A stretch of DNA of 50,443 bases from Mycobacterium sp. 1245805.9 (GCF_001672915.1 NZ_LZKR01000107.1:1-50443); one strand, 5' to 3'; positions 9,941 to 20,091 are shown, counted from the stretch's first letter. The notes: generated by a model from the letters alone, not told the origin. Numbers and translations: made by a program.

Positions 9941-10392
9941 CCCGTCTCGGCGGCGGCTTTGATCCTCGCCAGCGAGGTGTTCATTCCCTCGAGCAACTCG
10001 CGCTCGAAGATCTCATTCCCGCCGAAGATCGCCTTCACCGACAGGTTCGAAACGGCGGTGACGCCGTTCTCGGCGTGGCGGCTTTCGGTCACCCGCGTGC
10101 CCTGACCGTTGGGCTCGAGTTCGTAGGTCCACACGGTGTGGTTGGTATTGACCCGGAACGCCAGCTTCTTCTCGGGGATGACCTCGACCACCGTGCTCGT
10201 GGTGGGCCAGAAAATGCGGTCGCGGCGGTTGAGGTTGATGGTGCGGGTGCCCGGTCGCAGTGGGCCGAAGGGTCTCATCATGCGACACTGCGGGCTCCAC
10301 TGCGGCATGCGGCGGAAGTCGGATATCAGCGCCCATACCTTCGAGGCCGGTGCGTCGATGTCGATTTGGGCTTGCAGTAGCGGTGCGACCAT
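9937..10392 (-). CDS. SRPBCC (polyketide cyclase/START-like) family protein
   Basis: This 151-residue protein has the SRPBCC fold, a helix-grip barrel that binds hydrophobic ligands. Typical marks are the opening strand LLQAQIDIDAPASKVWALISDF, then WSPQCR, a middle VVEVIPEKKLAFRVN strand and a long C-terminal helix (IFERELLEGMNTSLARIKAAAE). The ligand is unknown. ATG 10390-10392 follows a GGAGCA ribosome site. It lies 22 bases after the DUF2530 gene on the same strand and may be cotranscribed with it. Confidence 0.85.
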   Translation of the reverse strand: MVAPLLQAQIDIDAPASKVWALISDFRRMPQWSPQCRMMRPFGPLRPGTRTINLNRRDRIFWPTTSTVVEVIPEKKLAFRVNTNHTVWTYELEPNGQGTRVTESRHAENGVTAVSNLSVKAIFGGNEIFERELLEGMNTSLARIKAAAETG

Positions 10393-10414
10393 TGCTCCTC
10401 CCGGGTCGGCGAAT

Positions 10415-10690
10415 CTACTTGCGGTCGAGGTAGGTTTCGAGGCCGGTCTGCGCGCCGGTCGGGCCGCGACGCGCGGCGGCTAGCTGCAAGACGAAGATGC
10501 TGGTGCCGATCACCCCGACACCCAGCCCGCCCAGGGTCACCGGGCGCCAACTCTGCAGGGCGGGCACGACGAATGCCAGGACGGCGCCGATCAGCCAACC
10601 CACGAAGCCGACGACGACGACGGGCCACACCTCGAGCAGTGAGGCCGGCAGCGGTGGCGCCTCGGGGCCTTGGCCGGGTTCGACAGTCAT
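10415..10690 (-). CDS. DUF2530 small membrane protein (Rv0879c homologue)
   Basis: This 91-residue protein has two transmembrane helices (about residues 20-44 and 50-70) and a Pro-rich N-terminus; function is unknown. The frame remains open upstream through the 57-base tandem repeat, but ATG 10688-10690 (MTVEPGQGP) gives exactly the orthologue's length. No Shine-Dalgarno sequence is present. A TATGTT -10 box at 10698-10703 ends 7 bases before the ATG, indicating a leaderless transcript. Confidence 0.88.
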   Translation of the reverse strand: MTVEPGQGPEAPPLPASLLEVWPVVVVGFVGWLIGAVLAFVVPALQSWRPVTLGGLGVGVIGTSIFVLQLAAARRGPTGAQTGLETYLDRK

Positions 10691-10693
10691 CGC

Positions 10694-10807
10694 GATCAAC
10701 ATAGCCCGGTGACGATGCACGCCGCATGGCGGCGTGCTGAGGAGGCGGGCGATCAACATAGCCCGGTGACGATGCACGCCGCATGGCGGCGTGCTGAGGA
10801 GGCGGGC
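10694..10807. repeat. 57-bp tandem duplication with a 21-base palindrome
   Basis: Two adjacent identical 57-base units (10694-10750, 10751-10807) start GATCAACATAGCCC and end GAGGAGGCGGGC. Each contains a perfect palindrome: arms GCACGCCGC and GCGGCGTGC around ATG, at 10717-10737 and 10774-10794. The unit also carries the TATGTT -10 box of the DUF2530 gene on the minus strand. It fills the divergent region between DUF2530 and marR. The palindrome is placed over the -35 region of DUF2530, as an operator would be; the adjacent MarR is the obvious candidate binder (inference). Confidence 0.9.
10698..10703 (-). promoter_or_regulatory. -10 box of the DUF2530 gene (leaderless)
   Basis: TATGTT on the minus strand fits TANNNT and ends 7 bases before the ATG at 10690, so transcription would start at or next to the start codon. 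It lies inside the tandem duplication, and the second unit holds a copy 57 bases upstream. Confidence 0.5.
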
Positions 10808-10886
10808 GATCGAAACGAACCCGCGCGAGCAAAGGACCAAAGTCCGTCGTTGGCCGTTTCGTATCCCGTCTTTCTCGCGTTGCGTG

Positions 10887-10892
10887 TACCCT
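10887..10892 (+). promoter_or_regulatory. -10 box of the marR gene (leaderless)
   Basis: TACCCT fits TANNNT and ends 6 bases before ATG 10899; no Shine-Dalgarno sequence is present between. This predicts transcription starting at the A of the start codon. Confidence 0.5.
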
Positions 10893-10898
10893 CGCGCC

Positions 10899-11330
10899 AT
10901 GCCTGACAGCGATGCGCGGCTGGCGAGCGACTTGTCGCTGGCAGTCATGCGGCTGGCCCGCCAACTGCGGTTCCGCAACCCGTCATCGCCGGTGTCGCTG
11001 TCTCAGCTGTCGGCGCTGGCCACGCTAGCCAACGAGGGCGCGATGACGCCCGGCGCGTTGGCGATTCGCGAACGCGTCCGACCCCCGTCGATGACCCGGG
11101 TGATCGCTTCGCTGGCCGAGATGGGTCTGGTCGACCGCACCCCGCATCCCGTCGACGGGCGGCAGGTGCTCGTCTCGGTGTCCGAGTCCGGTGCCGAGCT
11201 GGTCAAGGCGAACCGTCGGGCCCGCCAGGAATGGCTGGCAAAGCGGCTGGCGACGCTGGACGTCGAGCAGCGCGACACCCTGCGCGAGGCCGCCGACTTG
11301 ATGTTGGCCCTCGTCGACGAAGGCCCGTGA
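10899..11330 (+). CDS. MarR-family transcriptional regulator (Rv0880 homologue)
   Basis: The 143-residue winged-helix regulator has the MarR order: dimerising N-terminal helices (residues 8-25), the helix-turn-helix [30 protein letters not shown], the wing [20 protein letters not shown] with its Asp-x-Arg core, and a C-terminal helix pair. It diverges from the DUF2530 gene and overlaps the downstream rRNA methyltransferase by GTGA. The 21-base palindrome repeated upstream (10717-10737, 10774-10794) is a likely autoregulatory operator. Its inducer is unknown. Confidence 0.92.
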   Translation: MPDSDARLASDLSLAVMRLARQLRFRNPSSPVSLSQLSALATLANEGAMTPGALAIRERVRPPSMTRVIASLAEMGLVDRTPHPVDGRQVLVSVSESGAELVKANRRARQEWLAKRLATLDVEQRDTLREAADLMLALVDEGP

Positions 11331-12151
11331 CCGACGGCCTGGACGTTCAGGACGTCACCGATCCCGACGACCCCCGCCTCGACGATTTCCGCGACCTGAA
11401 CAGCGTCGACCGTCGTCCCGATCTGCCGACCGGCAAGGGGCTGGTGATCGCCGAGGGCGTGCTCGTCGTGCAGCGCATGCTGGCGTCCCGATTCACCCCG
11501 CACGCCCTGCTGGGCACCGACCGCCGGCTGGCCGAACTCGAGGACGATTTGGCCGGCACCGCAGCGCCGTACTACCGGGCCTCACCCGAGGTGATGGCGA
11601 AGGTGGTCGGCTTCCACCTGAACCGCGGCGTGCTCGCGGCCGCCCGCAGGGTGCGGGAACCCAGCGTCGTGGAGGTTGTCGAAAACGCCCGCACCGTCGC
11701 GGTGCTGGAGGGCGTCAACGACCACGAGAACCTTGGCTCGATCTTCCGCAACGCGGCGGGGCTCGGTGTGGACGCGGTGGTGTTCGGCGCCGGCTGCGCG
11801 GACCCGCTGTACCGTCGCGCCGTGCGGGTGTCGATGGGCCACGCCTTGCTGGTGCCGTATGCGCGAGCCTCCGAGTGGCCCAACGACCTTATGTTGTTGA
11901 AAGAGAGCGGATTTCGGCTGCTGGCGATGACCCCGCAGCGCGAGGCCTGCGCGCTGGCCGAGGCGATGGCCGCGGTGGTCGACGAACGCGTCGCGGTGGT
12001 GGTGGGCGCCGAGGGCCCGGGCCTGACGAGGGCCACCCTGCGGCTCAGCGACGTGTGGGTCCGCGTCCCGATGTCGCGGGGTACCGACTCGCTCAACGTC
12101 GCGACGGCGGCGGCCCTGGCCTTCTACGAGCGGGCTAGGCTCGCGTGGTGA
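11327..12151 (+). CDS. TrmH/SpoU-family RNA 2'-O-methyltransferase (Rv0881 homologue)
   Basis: This 274-residue SPOUT-class enzyme is predicted to methylate ribose in rRNA or tRNA. An N-terminal substrate-binding domain ([16 protein letters not shown]) is followed by the SpoU domain with [20 protein letters not shown] (motif 1, Asn and Arg), [10 protein letters not shown] (motif 2) and [24 protein letters not shown] (motif 3, knot). The GTG start at 11327 shares GTGA with the marR stop, indicating coupling. The RNA target cannot be deduced. Confidence 0.92.
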   Translation: MTDGLDVQDVTDPDDPRLDDFRDLNSVDRRPDLPTGKGLVIAEGVLVVQRMLASRFTPHALLGTDRRLAELEDDLAGTAAPYYRASPEVMAKVVGFHLNRGVLAAARRVREPSVVEVVENARTVAVLEGVNDHENLGSIFRNAAGLGVDAVVFGAGCADPLYRRAVRVSMGHALLVPYARASEWPNDLMLLKESGFRLLAMTPQREACALAEAMAAVVDERVAVVVGAEGPGLTRATLRLSDVWVRVPMSRGTDSLNVATAAALAFYERARLAW

Positions 12152-12420
12152 GCGACGAGTCCGTTCCCTGGGCAACGGGTTTGACGGTGTCCGCGTTCGT
12201 CGCCGCGGTCACCGGTATCGCCATCGTCGTGCTGAGCCTGGGGCTGATCCGGGTGCACCCGCTGTTGGCGGTCGGCCTGAACGTGGTGGCGGCGGGCGGG
12301 TTGGCGCCGACGCTCTGGGGTTGGCGGCGCACCCCGGTGCTGCGCTGGTTCGTGCTCGGCGCGGTCATGGGTGTGGCGGGCGCGTGGGTGTCGCTGCTGG
12401 CGCTGACCGTTTCGGGCTAG
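12148..12420 (+). CDS. DUF2537 small membrane protein (Rv0882 homologue)
   Basis: The 90-residue protein has three hydrophobic helices (about residues 12-33, 38-55, 65-86) with short polar loops; function is unknown. The start is GTG 12148, which shares GTGA with the methyltransferase stop; an adjacent GTG at 12145 is also possible. Its TAG stop is embedded in the first copy of a 55-base hairpin repeat. Confidence 0.85.
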   Translation: MSDESVPWATGLTVSAFVAAVTGIAIVVLSLGLIRVHPLLAVGLNVVAAGGLAPTLWGWRRTPVLRWFVLGAVMGVAGAWVSLLALTVSG

Positions 12421-12533
12421 CGGTGATCGCGAGCGCGGCATAGCCGGGCGACGCGGGTCACCGCCATCGGGCTAGCGGTGATCGCGAGCGCGGCATAGCC
12501 GGGCGACGCGGGTCACCGCCATCGGGCTAGCGG
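12412..12533. repeat. 55-bp tandem hairpin repeat at the end of the DUF2537 gene
   Basis: Two identical 55-base units (12412-12466, 12467-12521) plus a 12-base third start fill the region. Each contains a stem of GCGGTGA (12420-12426 in unit 1) and TCACCGC (12458-12464) around 31 bases beginning TCGCGAGCGCGGCATAGCC. A diverged single copy occurs at 46114-46166. The TAG stop of the preceding gene is formed by the repeat itself in both places. A terminator or structured 3' end is plausible; there is no U-tract. Confidence 0.88.
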
Positions 12534-12676
12534 GCCGCTCGGGCGTTGAGTGTGAATCGTGGGCCTGGTGTGTGAGCCCAGGGCGCAAAAATCGGGCATA
12601 TCCCGCCGCCAGTTCACACCGAAAGCCCTGAGCGCACAGTCAAAGCGCTGAATGGAGTTCGGTCACGCGGTCGGTT

Positions 12677-13432
12677 CTAGCGCTGGCCCCCAGAGCGCAC
12701 CCCGAGCAGCACGTCTTCCCAGGCGGGGATGACGGGCTTGCCGCGCCGGGTGTGCACCGGCTGTTCGGGCGGGGCGGGCGGCGCCGGCTTCGGCTCTTCT
12801 TCGCGTTCGAGGTGGGCCACCCGCGCGAGCGGCCGCAGGGGGCGCTCGAAGTTCGGGTCGATCAGCTCGCTGGCCGCGTCGTCGATCGCGGTGACCGTGC
12901 CGCCGTGCGCGCCGGGCGTGAAGCAGAAGTGCGCGATGTTGTCGGTGCGGCCGGCCTTCCAGGCGAGCTGCACCGTCCAGCGGCTGTCCTCGTTGCGCCA
13001 GGCGTCCCAGCTGAGCCGGTCGGGTTCGAGGCCGCGCGCGACCAGTGCGGCGCTGATGGTCTCCAGCAGGGTCAGCACCGCGGGCCCGTCGGCGAGCATC
13101 GGGTGCGCGGCCGTTGCCAGCTCCGCGGCGCGGGCGCGTTCCAGCAAGACCGGGTGCGCGAACCGGCGGATCCGGGCGATATCCGAACCGGACGCGGCGG
13201 CCACTTGCTCGACGGACGCGCCGGCACGGATCCGGGCCTGAATTTCCTTGGGGCTCAGCATGTTTGTGACTTGCATGTCGAGCGCCGGCTGCTCGGGTGG
13301 TGGCGACTCGCCGCGGAGGGCGGCGCGGAGTCTGTCGTCGGCCGCCAGCTTGAACCGCTCCGCGGGGTCATCACCCTCGCAGATGATGTATTTGCCGTCG
13401 TCGTCGAGACCAACCACTTTGAGTACCCGCAT
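12677..13432 (-). CDS. sepH: Septation protein SepH (DUF3071)
   Basis: The 251-residue homologue of actinobacterial SepH binds FtsZ and stimulates its assembly at the division site in characterised relatives. The N-terminal DUF3071 domain starts MRVLKVVGLDDDGKYIICEG and contains a helix-turn-helix-like region, IRAGASVEQVAAASGSDIARIRRF (residues about 68-92), needed for FtsZ interaction in the family. The C-terminus is Pro/Glu rich and ends in the conserved RRGKPVIPAWEDVLLGVRS. ATG 13430-13432 follows GCGAGGAGAAGCC. The homologue is Rv0883c. Confidence 0.93.
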   Translation of the reverse strand: MRVLKVVGLDDDGKYIICEGDDPAERFKLAADDRLRAALRGESPPPEQPALDMQVTNMLSPKEIQARIRAGASVEQVAAASGSDIARIRRFAHPVLLERARAAELATAAHPMLADGPAVLTLLETISAALVARGLEPDRLSWDAWRNEDSRWTVQLAWKAGRTDNIAHFCFTPGAHGGTVTAIDDAASELIDPNFERPLRPLARVAHLEREEEPKPAPPAPPEQPVHTRRGKPVIPAWEDVLLGVRSGGQR

Positions 13433-13553
13433 GGCTTCTCCTCGCAGGCTCCGTCCCGCTGCGCGACGGACCCGTCAGGTGCGCACTCTAGTGCAGCTAA
13501 CGCCGGTAACCCGCTCTGACACGCTGGCGGGTTGCAGGCCGATGACCGAGAGG

Positions 13554-14780
<1,227 letters not shown>

Positions 14781-14879
14781 TCAGGCCACAGTGTTCGGAC
14801 GCCCTAGAAAATACCCGGTACCTGCGGTACTGTTTTGACATTGAACGTCCGAATGTAAACCTCGGCGGGGAGGCTTGGA

Positions 14880-15905
14880 ATGGACAGGACGCGAATGGTC
14901 CGGCGTTGGCGGCGCAACATGGAGGTCCGCGACGACGCCGAGTACGTGAACATGCTTGCCACACTGTCCGAGGGGTCGGTGCGGCGGAACTTCAACCCGT
15001 ACACCGACATCGACTGGGATTCACCGGAATTCGCGGTCACCGAGAACGACCCCCGGTGGATCCTGCCGTTGACCGACCCGCTGGGCCGCCATCCCTGGTA
15101 TCAGGCCCAGTCCGAGGAACGCAAGATCAAGATCGGGATGTGGCGGCAGGCCAACGTCGCCAAGGTGGGCCTGCACTTCGAGTCGATCCTGATCCGCGGG
15201 CTGATGAACTACACCTTCTGGGTGCCCAACGGGTCGCCGGAGTACCGGTATTGCCTGCACGAGTCGGTCGAAGAGTGCAACCACACCATGATGTTCCAGG
15301 AGATGGTGAACCGCGTCGGCGCCGACGTTCCCGGCATGCCGCGGATGCTCAAGTGGCTCTCGCCGCTGGTTCCGCTGGTCGCCGGCCCGTTGCCGGTGGC
15401 GTTCTTCATCGGGGTGCTGGCCGGGGAGGAGCCCATCGACCACACGCAGAAAAACGTTCTGCGCGAAGGCAAGTCGCTGCACCCGATCATGGAGCGGGTG
15501 ATGGCCATTCACGTGGCCGAGGAGGCCCGGCACATTTCGTTCGCGCACGAATTTCTGCGCAAGCGGTTGCCGGAGTTGACCGCGCGGCAGCGCTTCTGGA
15601 CGGCGTTGTACCTGCCGTTGACGATGCGGGTGCTGTGCCAGGCGATCACGGTGCCGCCCAAGGCGTTCTGGCGGGAGTTCGACATCCCGCGCGAGGTGAA
15701 GAAGGAACTCTTCTTCCGGTCACCGGAATCGCGAAAGTGGTTGAGCGACATGTTCGCCGACGTCCGGATGCTGGCCTACGACACCGGTCTGATGGAAACA
15801 CGTTCCGCGCGGCTGATGTGGCGGCTCTGCAAGATCAACGGCAAGCCGTCGCGCTACCGCAGCGAGCCGCAGCGCCGGCATCTGGCCGCGGCGCCGGCCG
15901 CGTAG
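14880..15905 (+). CDS. AurF-like non-haem diiron oxygenase (Rv0885 homologue)
   Basis: The 341-residue protein fits the AurF family (PF11583), diiron enzymes that oxygenate amines. The ligand pattern is intact: Glu101 in LHFESI, an ExxH pair (Glu132, His135) in EECNHTMMF, a Glu in the mid region (candidate Glu196), and HxxxExxH (His211, Glu215, His218) in HVAEEARHISF. The true substrate is unknown. ATG 14880 has GGGGAGG at 14867-14873. It is followed 19 bases later by fprB, a ferredoxin/flavin reductase that could supply electrons (inference). Confidence 0.88.
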   Translation: MDRTRMVRRWRRNMEVRDDAEYVNMLATLSEGSVRRNFNPYTDIDWDSPEFAVTENDPRWILPLTDPLGRHPWYQAQSEERKIKIGMWRQANVAKVGLHFESILIRGLMNYTFWVPNGSPEYRYCLHESVEECNHTMMFQEMVNRVGADVPGMPRMLKWLSPLVPLVAGPLPVAFFIGVLAGEEPIDHTQKNVLREGKSLHPIMERVMAIHVAEEARHISFAHEFLRKRLPELTARQRFWTALYLPLTMRVLCQAITVPPKAFWREFDIPREVKKELFFRSPESRKWLSDMFADVRMLAYDTGLMETRSARLMWRLCKINGKPSRYRSEPQRRHLAAAPAA

Positions 15906-15924
15906 CACCGCACGGGGTTTATCC

Positions 15925-17616
15925 ATGCCGCACGTTATTACCCAGTCGTGCTGCAACGACGGGTCCTGTGTCTTCGCCTGCCCGGTGAACTGCATTCACC
16001 CCACGCCGGACGAGCCGGGCTTTTCCACGGCCGAGATGCTCTACATCGATCCGGTGGCCTGCGTGGACTGCGGTGCGTGCGTGAGCGCATGCCCGGTCGG
16101 CGCGATCGCTCCGGACACCCGGCTGGAGCCAAAGCAGCTGCCCTTCGTCGAGATCAACGCCTCCTTCTACCCCGAGCGGCCCGCCGGGGTGAAGCTGCCG
16201 CCGACGTCGAAGCTGGCCCCGGTGATCCCGGCCGCCGAGGTGCGGGCGCGCCGCCGGCCGTTGACCGTGGCCATCGTGGGATCCGGGCCGGCGGCGATGT
16301 ATGCCGCCGACGAACTGCTCACCCAGCATGGGGTGCGGGTCAACGTCTTCGAGAAGCTGCCCACGCCCTACGGATTGGTGCGCGCCGGGGTGGCGCCCGA
16401 CCACCAGAACACCAAGAGGGTCACGCGGCTCTTCGACCGCGTCTCGCGCCACCGCCACTTCCGGTTCTACCTCAACGTCGAGGTCGGCAAGCATCTCAGC
16501 CACGCCGATCTGTTGGCCCATCATCACGCCGTGCTGTACGCAGTGGGCGCGCCCGACGATCGCCGGCTGGCCATCGACGGCATGGGCCTGCCGGGCACCG
16601 GGACCGCCACCGAGTTCGTCGCGTGGATCAACGGGCATCCCGACTTCACCGGCCTGCCAGTCGATCTCGGCCACGAACGCGCGGTGATCATCGGCAACGG
16701 CAATGTCGCCCTCGACGTTGCGCGGGTGCTGACCGCGGATCCCGGGGACCTCGCCCGCACCGACATCGCCGACCACGCGCTGGAAGCGCTTCGACGCTCG
16801 GCGGTGCGGGAAGTGGTGATCGCCGCCCGGCGCGGGCCCGCCCATTCGGCGTTCACCCTGCCCGAATTGATCGGGCTGACCGGCACGTCCGAGGTCGTGC
16901 TCGACGCCGCGGACCACCAGCGCGTGGCGAGCGATCTGGCGAGCGCCTCGGATCCGCTGACCAAGAGCAAGCTGGAGATCCTGACCAAGCTGGGCGACAG
17001 TTCGGCGCCGCTCTCGCGCCCGCGAATCCGGCTCGCGTATCAGCTGACGCCCGAGCGCGTGCTGGGTGAGGGGCGGGCGACCGGCGTCGAATTCTCCGGC
17101 ACCGGCACCGACGAGGCGCACCGCCTCGACGCGGGGCTCGTGCTGACGTCGATCGGCTACCGCGGCAAGGCGATTCGCGATCTGCCGTTCGACGAATCCG
17201 CGGCCGTCGTACCCAACGACGACGGTCGCGTCGTCGAACCCGGCTCCGGCCGACCGGTGCCCGGCGCATACGTGGCGGGCTGGATCAAGCGCGGCCCGAC
17301 CGGGTTCATCGGCACCAACAAGTCCTGCTCGGTCCAAACCGTGCACGCCCTGGTGGCCGATTTCAACGCCGGCCGACTCACCGACCCGGTGGCCAAGCCG
17401 GAGGCGCTGGGCCAACTCGTGCGGGCGCGCCAGCCCGCCGTCGTCGACTCCGCGGGGTGGCGCGCGATCGACGCGGCCGAGATCGAGCGCGGCGGCCGCG
17501 ACGGCCGGCCACGCAACAAGTTCACCGCCATCGCCGACATGCTCGCCGCGGCGGCCGCCGCGCAACCGGCGCCGCCGATGCGCCGCCGGCTGCTGGCCCG
17601 GCTGCGGGACGCTTAG
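15925..17616 (+). CDS. fprB: Ferredoxin-fused NADPH:ferredoxin reductase FprB
   Basis: The 563-residue protein joins an N-terminal ferredoxin to an adrenodoxin-reductase-like flavoprotein. Residues 1-62 carry two cluster motifs, CCNDGSCVFACP and CVDCGACVSACP, of the seven-/eight-iron bacterial type. Residues 113-560 have the FAD dinucleotide motif VAIVGSGPAAMYAA, the YGLVRAGVAPDH signature of the FNR/adrenodoxin-reductase family and the NADP-binding IIGNGNVALDVARVL, then KRGPTGFIGTNK near the end. It transfers electrons from NADPH to iron-sulfur clusters. The adjacent diiron oxygenase is a plausible acceptor. The homologue is Rv0886. Confidence 0.96.
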   Translation: MPHVITQSCCNDGSCVFACPVNCIHPTPDEPGFSTAEMLYIDPVACVDCGACVSACPVGAIAPDTRLEPKQLPFVEINASFYPERPAGVKLPPTSKLAPVIPAAEVRARRRPLTVAIVGSGPAAMYAADELLTQHGVRVNVFEKLPTPYGLVRAGVAPDHQNTKRVTRLFDRVSRHRHFRFYLNVEVGKHLSHADLLAHHHAVLYAVGAPDDRRLAIDGMGLPGTGTATEFVAWINGHPDFTGLPVDLGHERAVIIGNGNVALDVARVLTADPGDLARTDIADHALEALRRSAVREVVIAARRGPAHSAFTLPELIGLTGTSEVVLDAADHQRVASDLASASDPLTKSKLEILTKLGDSSAPLSRPRIRLAYQLTPERVLGEGRATGVEFSGTGTDEAHRLDAGLVLTSIGYRGKAIRDLPFDESAAVVPNDDGRVVEPGSGRPVPGAYVAGWIKRGPTGFIGTNKSCSVQTVHALVADFNAGRLTDPVAKPEALGQLVRARQPAVVDSAGWRAIDAAEIERGGRDGRPRNKFTAIADMLAAAAAAQPAPPMRRRLLARLRDA

Positions 17617-18068
17617 CCCGGCTGCCCGGCCATCGCGGCCGCGATCTCCTCGGGGCTGACCTCGCGCACCGGCTGTCCCAGCGACCAGTGGTGGCCGAAC
17701 GGGTCGGCGACCACGCCGTAGCGGTCTCCCCAGAACTGGTCGTCCAGCGGGGCCACCACGGTGGCGCCGGCGTCCAGCGCCCGCTGGAACTTGGCGTCGA
17801 CGTCGGTGACCGTCAGGTGAATGGTGACCGGCGTTCCGCCCAGGGACTTGGGCGTCATCGACTTGCCGCCGCAGGTCTCTGGGAAGTCGTCGTTGAGCAT
17901 CACCAAAAAGCCGTTGATGCGCAGCGCGGCGTGGACCAGTTTGCCGTCGGGACGGGGCACCCGTCCCAGCTCCTCGGCGCCAAAGGCCTTGACGTAGAAG
18001 TCGATCGCCGCGGCGGCGTTGTCGACCACGAGGTGCGGGGACAGTGCCGGTTCGATGTTGATCGCCAT
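17613..18068 (-). CDS. VOC/glyoxalase-superfamily protein (Rv0887c homologue)
   Basis: This 151-residue protein of the vicinal oxygen chelate fold, PhnB-like subtype, shows LSPHLVVDNAAAAIDFYVKAFGAEELGR, HAALRINGFLVMLND, a middle TIHLTVTDVDAKFQRALDAG and the closing DRYGVVADPFGHHWSLG. Function is unknown; many such proteins are metal-dependent or antibiotic-binding. ATG 18066-18068 has AAGGAGATCATC upstream; the frame is open further but has no other good start. The stop overlaps that of fprB by 4 bases (convergent). Confidence 0.88.
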   Translation of the reverse strand: MAINIEPALSPHLVVDNAAAAIDFYVKAFGAEELGRVPRPDGKLVHAALRINGFLVMLNDDFPETCGGKSMTPKSLGGTPVTIHLTVTDVDAKFQRALDAGATVVAPLDDQFWGDRYGVVADPFGHHWSLGQPVREVSPEEIAAAMAGQPG

Positions 18069-18223
18069 GATGATCTCCTTGTTGTCGGTCTCGGATGCCA
18101 GCCCAGGCGGGGGCCGGCTCACGGTTATTGACTCGGCCCGCGACCCAAATTCATCGCGGCCGGAACCATTCAACCGCCGGGCACCGACAAGTAACGGACG
18201 CGAGCGTGACGCCCGCGCGAAGA

Positions 18224-19345
18224 TCAGGCGTGGGTGAGAACCCGGTCCCAGCCCTCGACTTCTTCGGGGCTGCGCGGGCCCGGTCCCACATAGATGGCCG
18301 ACGGGCGAACCAGCTTGCCGAGCCGCTTCTGCTCGAGGATGTGCGCGCACCAGCCCGCGGTGCGTCCGCAGGTGAACATCGCCGGCATCATGTTGGCCGG
18401 CACCCGGGCGAAGTCCAGGATGACGGCGGCCCAGAACTCGACGTTGGTCTCGATGGCCCGGTCCGGACGCCGCTCCCGCAGTTCGGCCAGCGCGGCCTGC
18501 TCCAGCGCGACCGCGACCTCGTGGCGCGGGGCGCCGAGCCGCTCCGCGGCCGCCCGCAGCACCCGCGCCCGCGGGTCCTCGGCGCGGTAGACCCGGTGGC
18601 CGAATCCCATCAGCTTGTCGCCGCGATCGAGGATCGACTTGACCAGGCCGCGGGCGTCGCCGGTGCGCTCGACCTCCTCGAGCATCGGCAGCACCCGCGC
18701 CGGGGCGCCACCGTGTAGCGGGCCGCTCATCGCCCCGATCGCCCCCGACAGCGACGCCGCGACGTCGGCTCCGGTCGAGGCGATCACCCGCGCGGTGAAC
18801 GTCGAGGCGTTCATGCCGTGCTCGGCCGCCGACACCCAATAGGCGTCGATGGCCTCGACGTGCCGCGGGTCCGGCTCGCCCTGCCATCGGGTCATGAATC
18901 GCGCAGTGACGGTGGGGCATTCGTCGATTACTCGCTGCGGAACGGCCGGCTGATAGATGCCGCGCGCCGACTGCGCGACGTAGGACAGCGCCATCACCGA
19001 CGCCCGGGCCAGCTGGTCGCGGGCGGTGGCGTCGTCGGTGTCGAGCAAGGGCTTGTAGCCCCAGATGGGGGCCAGCATCGCCAGGCCGGCCTGCACGTCG
19101 ACCCGCACGTCGCCGGTGTGGATGGGCAGCGGGAAGGGCTCGGCGGGCGGCAGCCCGTGGCCGAACTTGCCGTCGACCAAAAGCGCCCAGACGTCGCCGA
19201 ACGTGACCTGCTGAGTCACCAGGTCTTCGATGTCGACGCCGCGGTAGCGCAGCGCGCCGCCGTCTTTATCCGGTTCGGCAATTTCGGTGGTGAAGGCCAC
19301 CACGCCTTCCAGGCCGGGGACAAAGTTTTCGGGGACAACAGTCAT
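18224..19345 (-). CDS. citA: Citrate synthase 2 CitA
   Basis: This 373-residue citrate synthase-family enzyme condenses acetyl-CoA or a related acyl-CoA with oxaloacetate. Family blocks are [38 protein letters not shown] and [19 protein letters not shown] (active-site His residues in AEHGMN and GFGHRV) and the [10 protein letters not shown] (Asp replaced by Glu-containing context) near the end. It is the shorter paralogue, next to gltA2 and pdxH. ATG 19343-19345 ([12 protein letters not shown]) matches orthologues. The homologue is Rv0889c. Confidence 0.94.
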   Translation of the reverse strand: MTVVPENFVPGLEGVVAFTTEIAEPDKDGGALRYRGVDIEDLVTQQVTFGDVWALLVDGKFGHGLPPAEPFPLPIHTGDVRVDVQAGLAMLAPIWGYKPLLDTDDATARDQLARASVMALSYVAQSARGIYQPAVPQRVIDECPTVTARFMTRWQGEPDPRHVEAIDAYWVSAAEHGMNASTFTARVIASTGADVAASLSGAIGAMSGPLHGGAPARVLPMLEEVERTGDARGLVKSILDRGDKLMGFGHRVYRAEDPRARVLRAAAERLGAPRHEVAVALEQAALAELRERRPDRAIETNVEFWAAVILDFARVPANMMPAMFTCGRTAGWCAHILEQKRLGKLVRPSAIYVGPGPRSPEEVEGWDRVLTHA

Positions 19346-19380
19346 GGAAGAAATTCTCGCACCCCACCCGCGGGCGGACG

Positions 19381-19410
19381 CTACCGGCCGGTAGCAACCG
19401 CCGGTAGCGT
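19381..19410. promoter_or_regulatory. Palindrome and pdxH -10 box in the citA-pdxH divergent region
   Basis: CTACCGGCCGGTAG at 19381-19394 is a perfect 14-base palindrome, and its half site CCGGTAGC recurs at 19402-19409. TAGCGT at 19405-19410 fits a -10 box and ends 7 bases before the pdxH ATG, so pdxH looks leaderless. The palindrome sits in the 72-base gap between the two divergent genes and could be an operator for both; no regulator is identified. Confidence 0.5.
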
Positions 19411-19417
19411 GGGCGCA

Positions 19418-20077
19418 ATGGCTGGACCAGCGGAGGAACACCTGCAGAGGATGCGCGTCGAGTACGGGTCGGTCGAAAAGGACGGTAGCCCGGACCTGGA
19501 TGTGGATTGGCTGGCCGACGGCTGGCTTGCCTTGTTCCGCAAGTGGATTGACGACGCCGAACGCGCCGGGGTGGCCGAGCCCAACGCGTTCGTGTTGGCC
19601 ACCGTCGCCGAGGGCAGGCCCGTCAGCCGATCGGTGTTGTGTAAGAGCGCGGACGAGACCGGAATCACTTTTTTCACCAATTACGACTCGGCCAAGGGCC
19701 TCGAGCTGGCGGCCACGCCCTACGCGTCGGCCACCTTCCCCTGGTACCTGCTGGGCCGGCAGGTGCACATTCGCGGGGCGGTCAGCAAGGTCGACCCCCA
19801 GGTCACCCAGGACTACTGGTCCCAGCGGCCGCGCGGCTCACAACTGGGCGCGTGGGCGTCGCACCAATCGCGGCCGATCGCCTCGCGGGCGGCGCTGCTC
19901 GAGCAGCTCGACGAGGTGACGCAGCGCTTCGCCGACTCGGAGCGCGTCCCGGTTCCGCCCAACTGGGGCGGCTACCTCATCGCGCCCGAGCTGGTCGAAT
20001 TCTGGCAGGGACGGGAAAACCGGGTGCACAACCGGATTCGCGTCGTCGGCGCGGGGGTCGAGCGCCTGCAGCCCTGA
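19418..20077 (+). CDS. pdxH: Pyridoxamine 5'-phosphate oxidase PdxH
   Basis: The 219-residue FMN enzyme oxidises pyridoxamine- or pyridoxine-5'-phosphate to pyridoxal 5'-phosphate. Blocks include [25 protein letters not shown] (FMN/PLP site), [58 protein letters not shown] and the ending [14 protein letters not shown]. It is divergent from citA and upstream of gltA2 by 177 bases. In M. tuberculosis pdxH lies elsewhere (Rv2607, from memory), so gene order differs here. Confidence 0.95.
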   Translation: MAGPAEEHLQRMRVEYGSVEKDGSPDLDVDWLADGWLALFRKWIDDAERAGVAEPNAFVLATVAEGRPVSRSVLCKSADETGITFFTNYDSAKGLELAATPYASATFPWYLLGRQVHIRGAVSKVDPQVTQDYWSQRPRGSQLGAWASHQSRPIASRAALLEQLDEVTQRFADSERVPVPPNWGGYLIAPELVEFWQGRENRVHNRIRVVGAGVERLQP

Positions 20078-20091
20078 ACGCCCACGCGGAA

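Noticed and set aside
10694..12533. CRISPR-like repeats
   Set aside because: Only two directly adjacent copies without spacers and no cas genes; they are tandem duplications.
19418..20077. Extended pdxH open frame from 18818
   Set aside because: The extra 200 codons are antisense to citA; PdxH similarity starts at ATG 19418.
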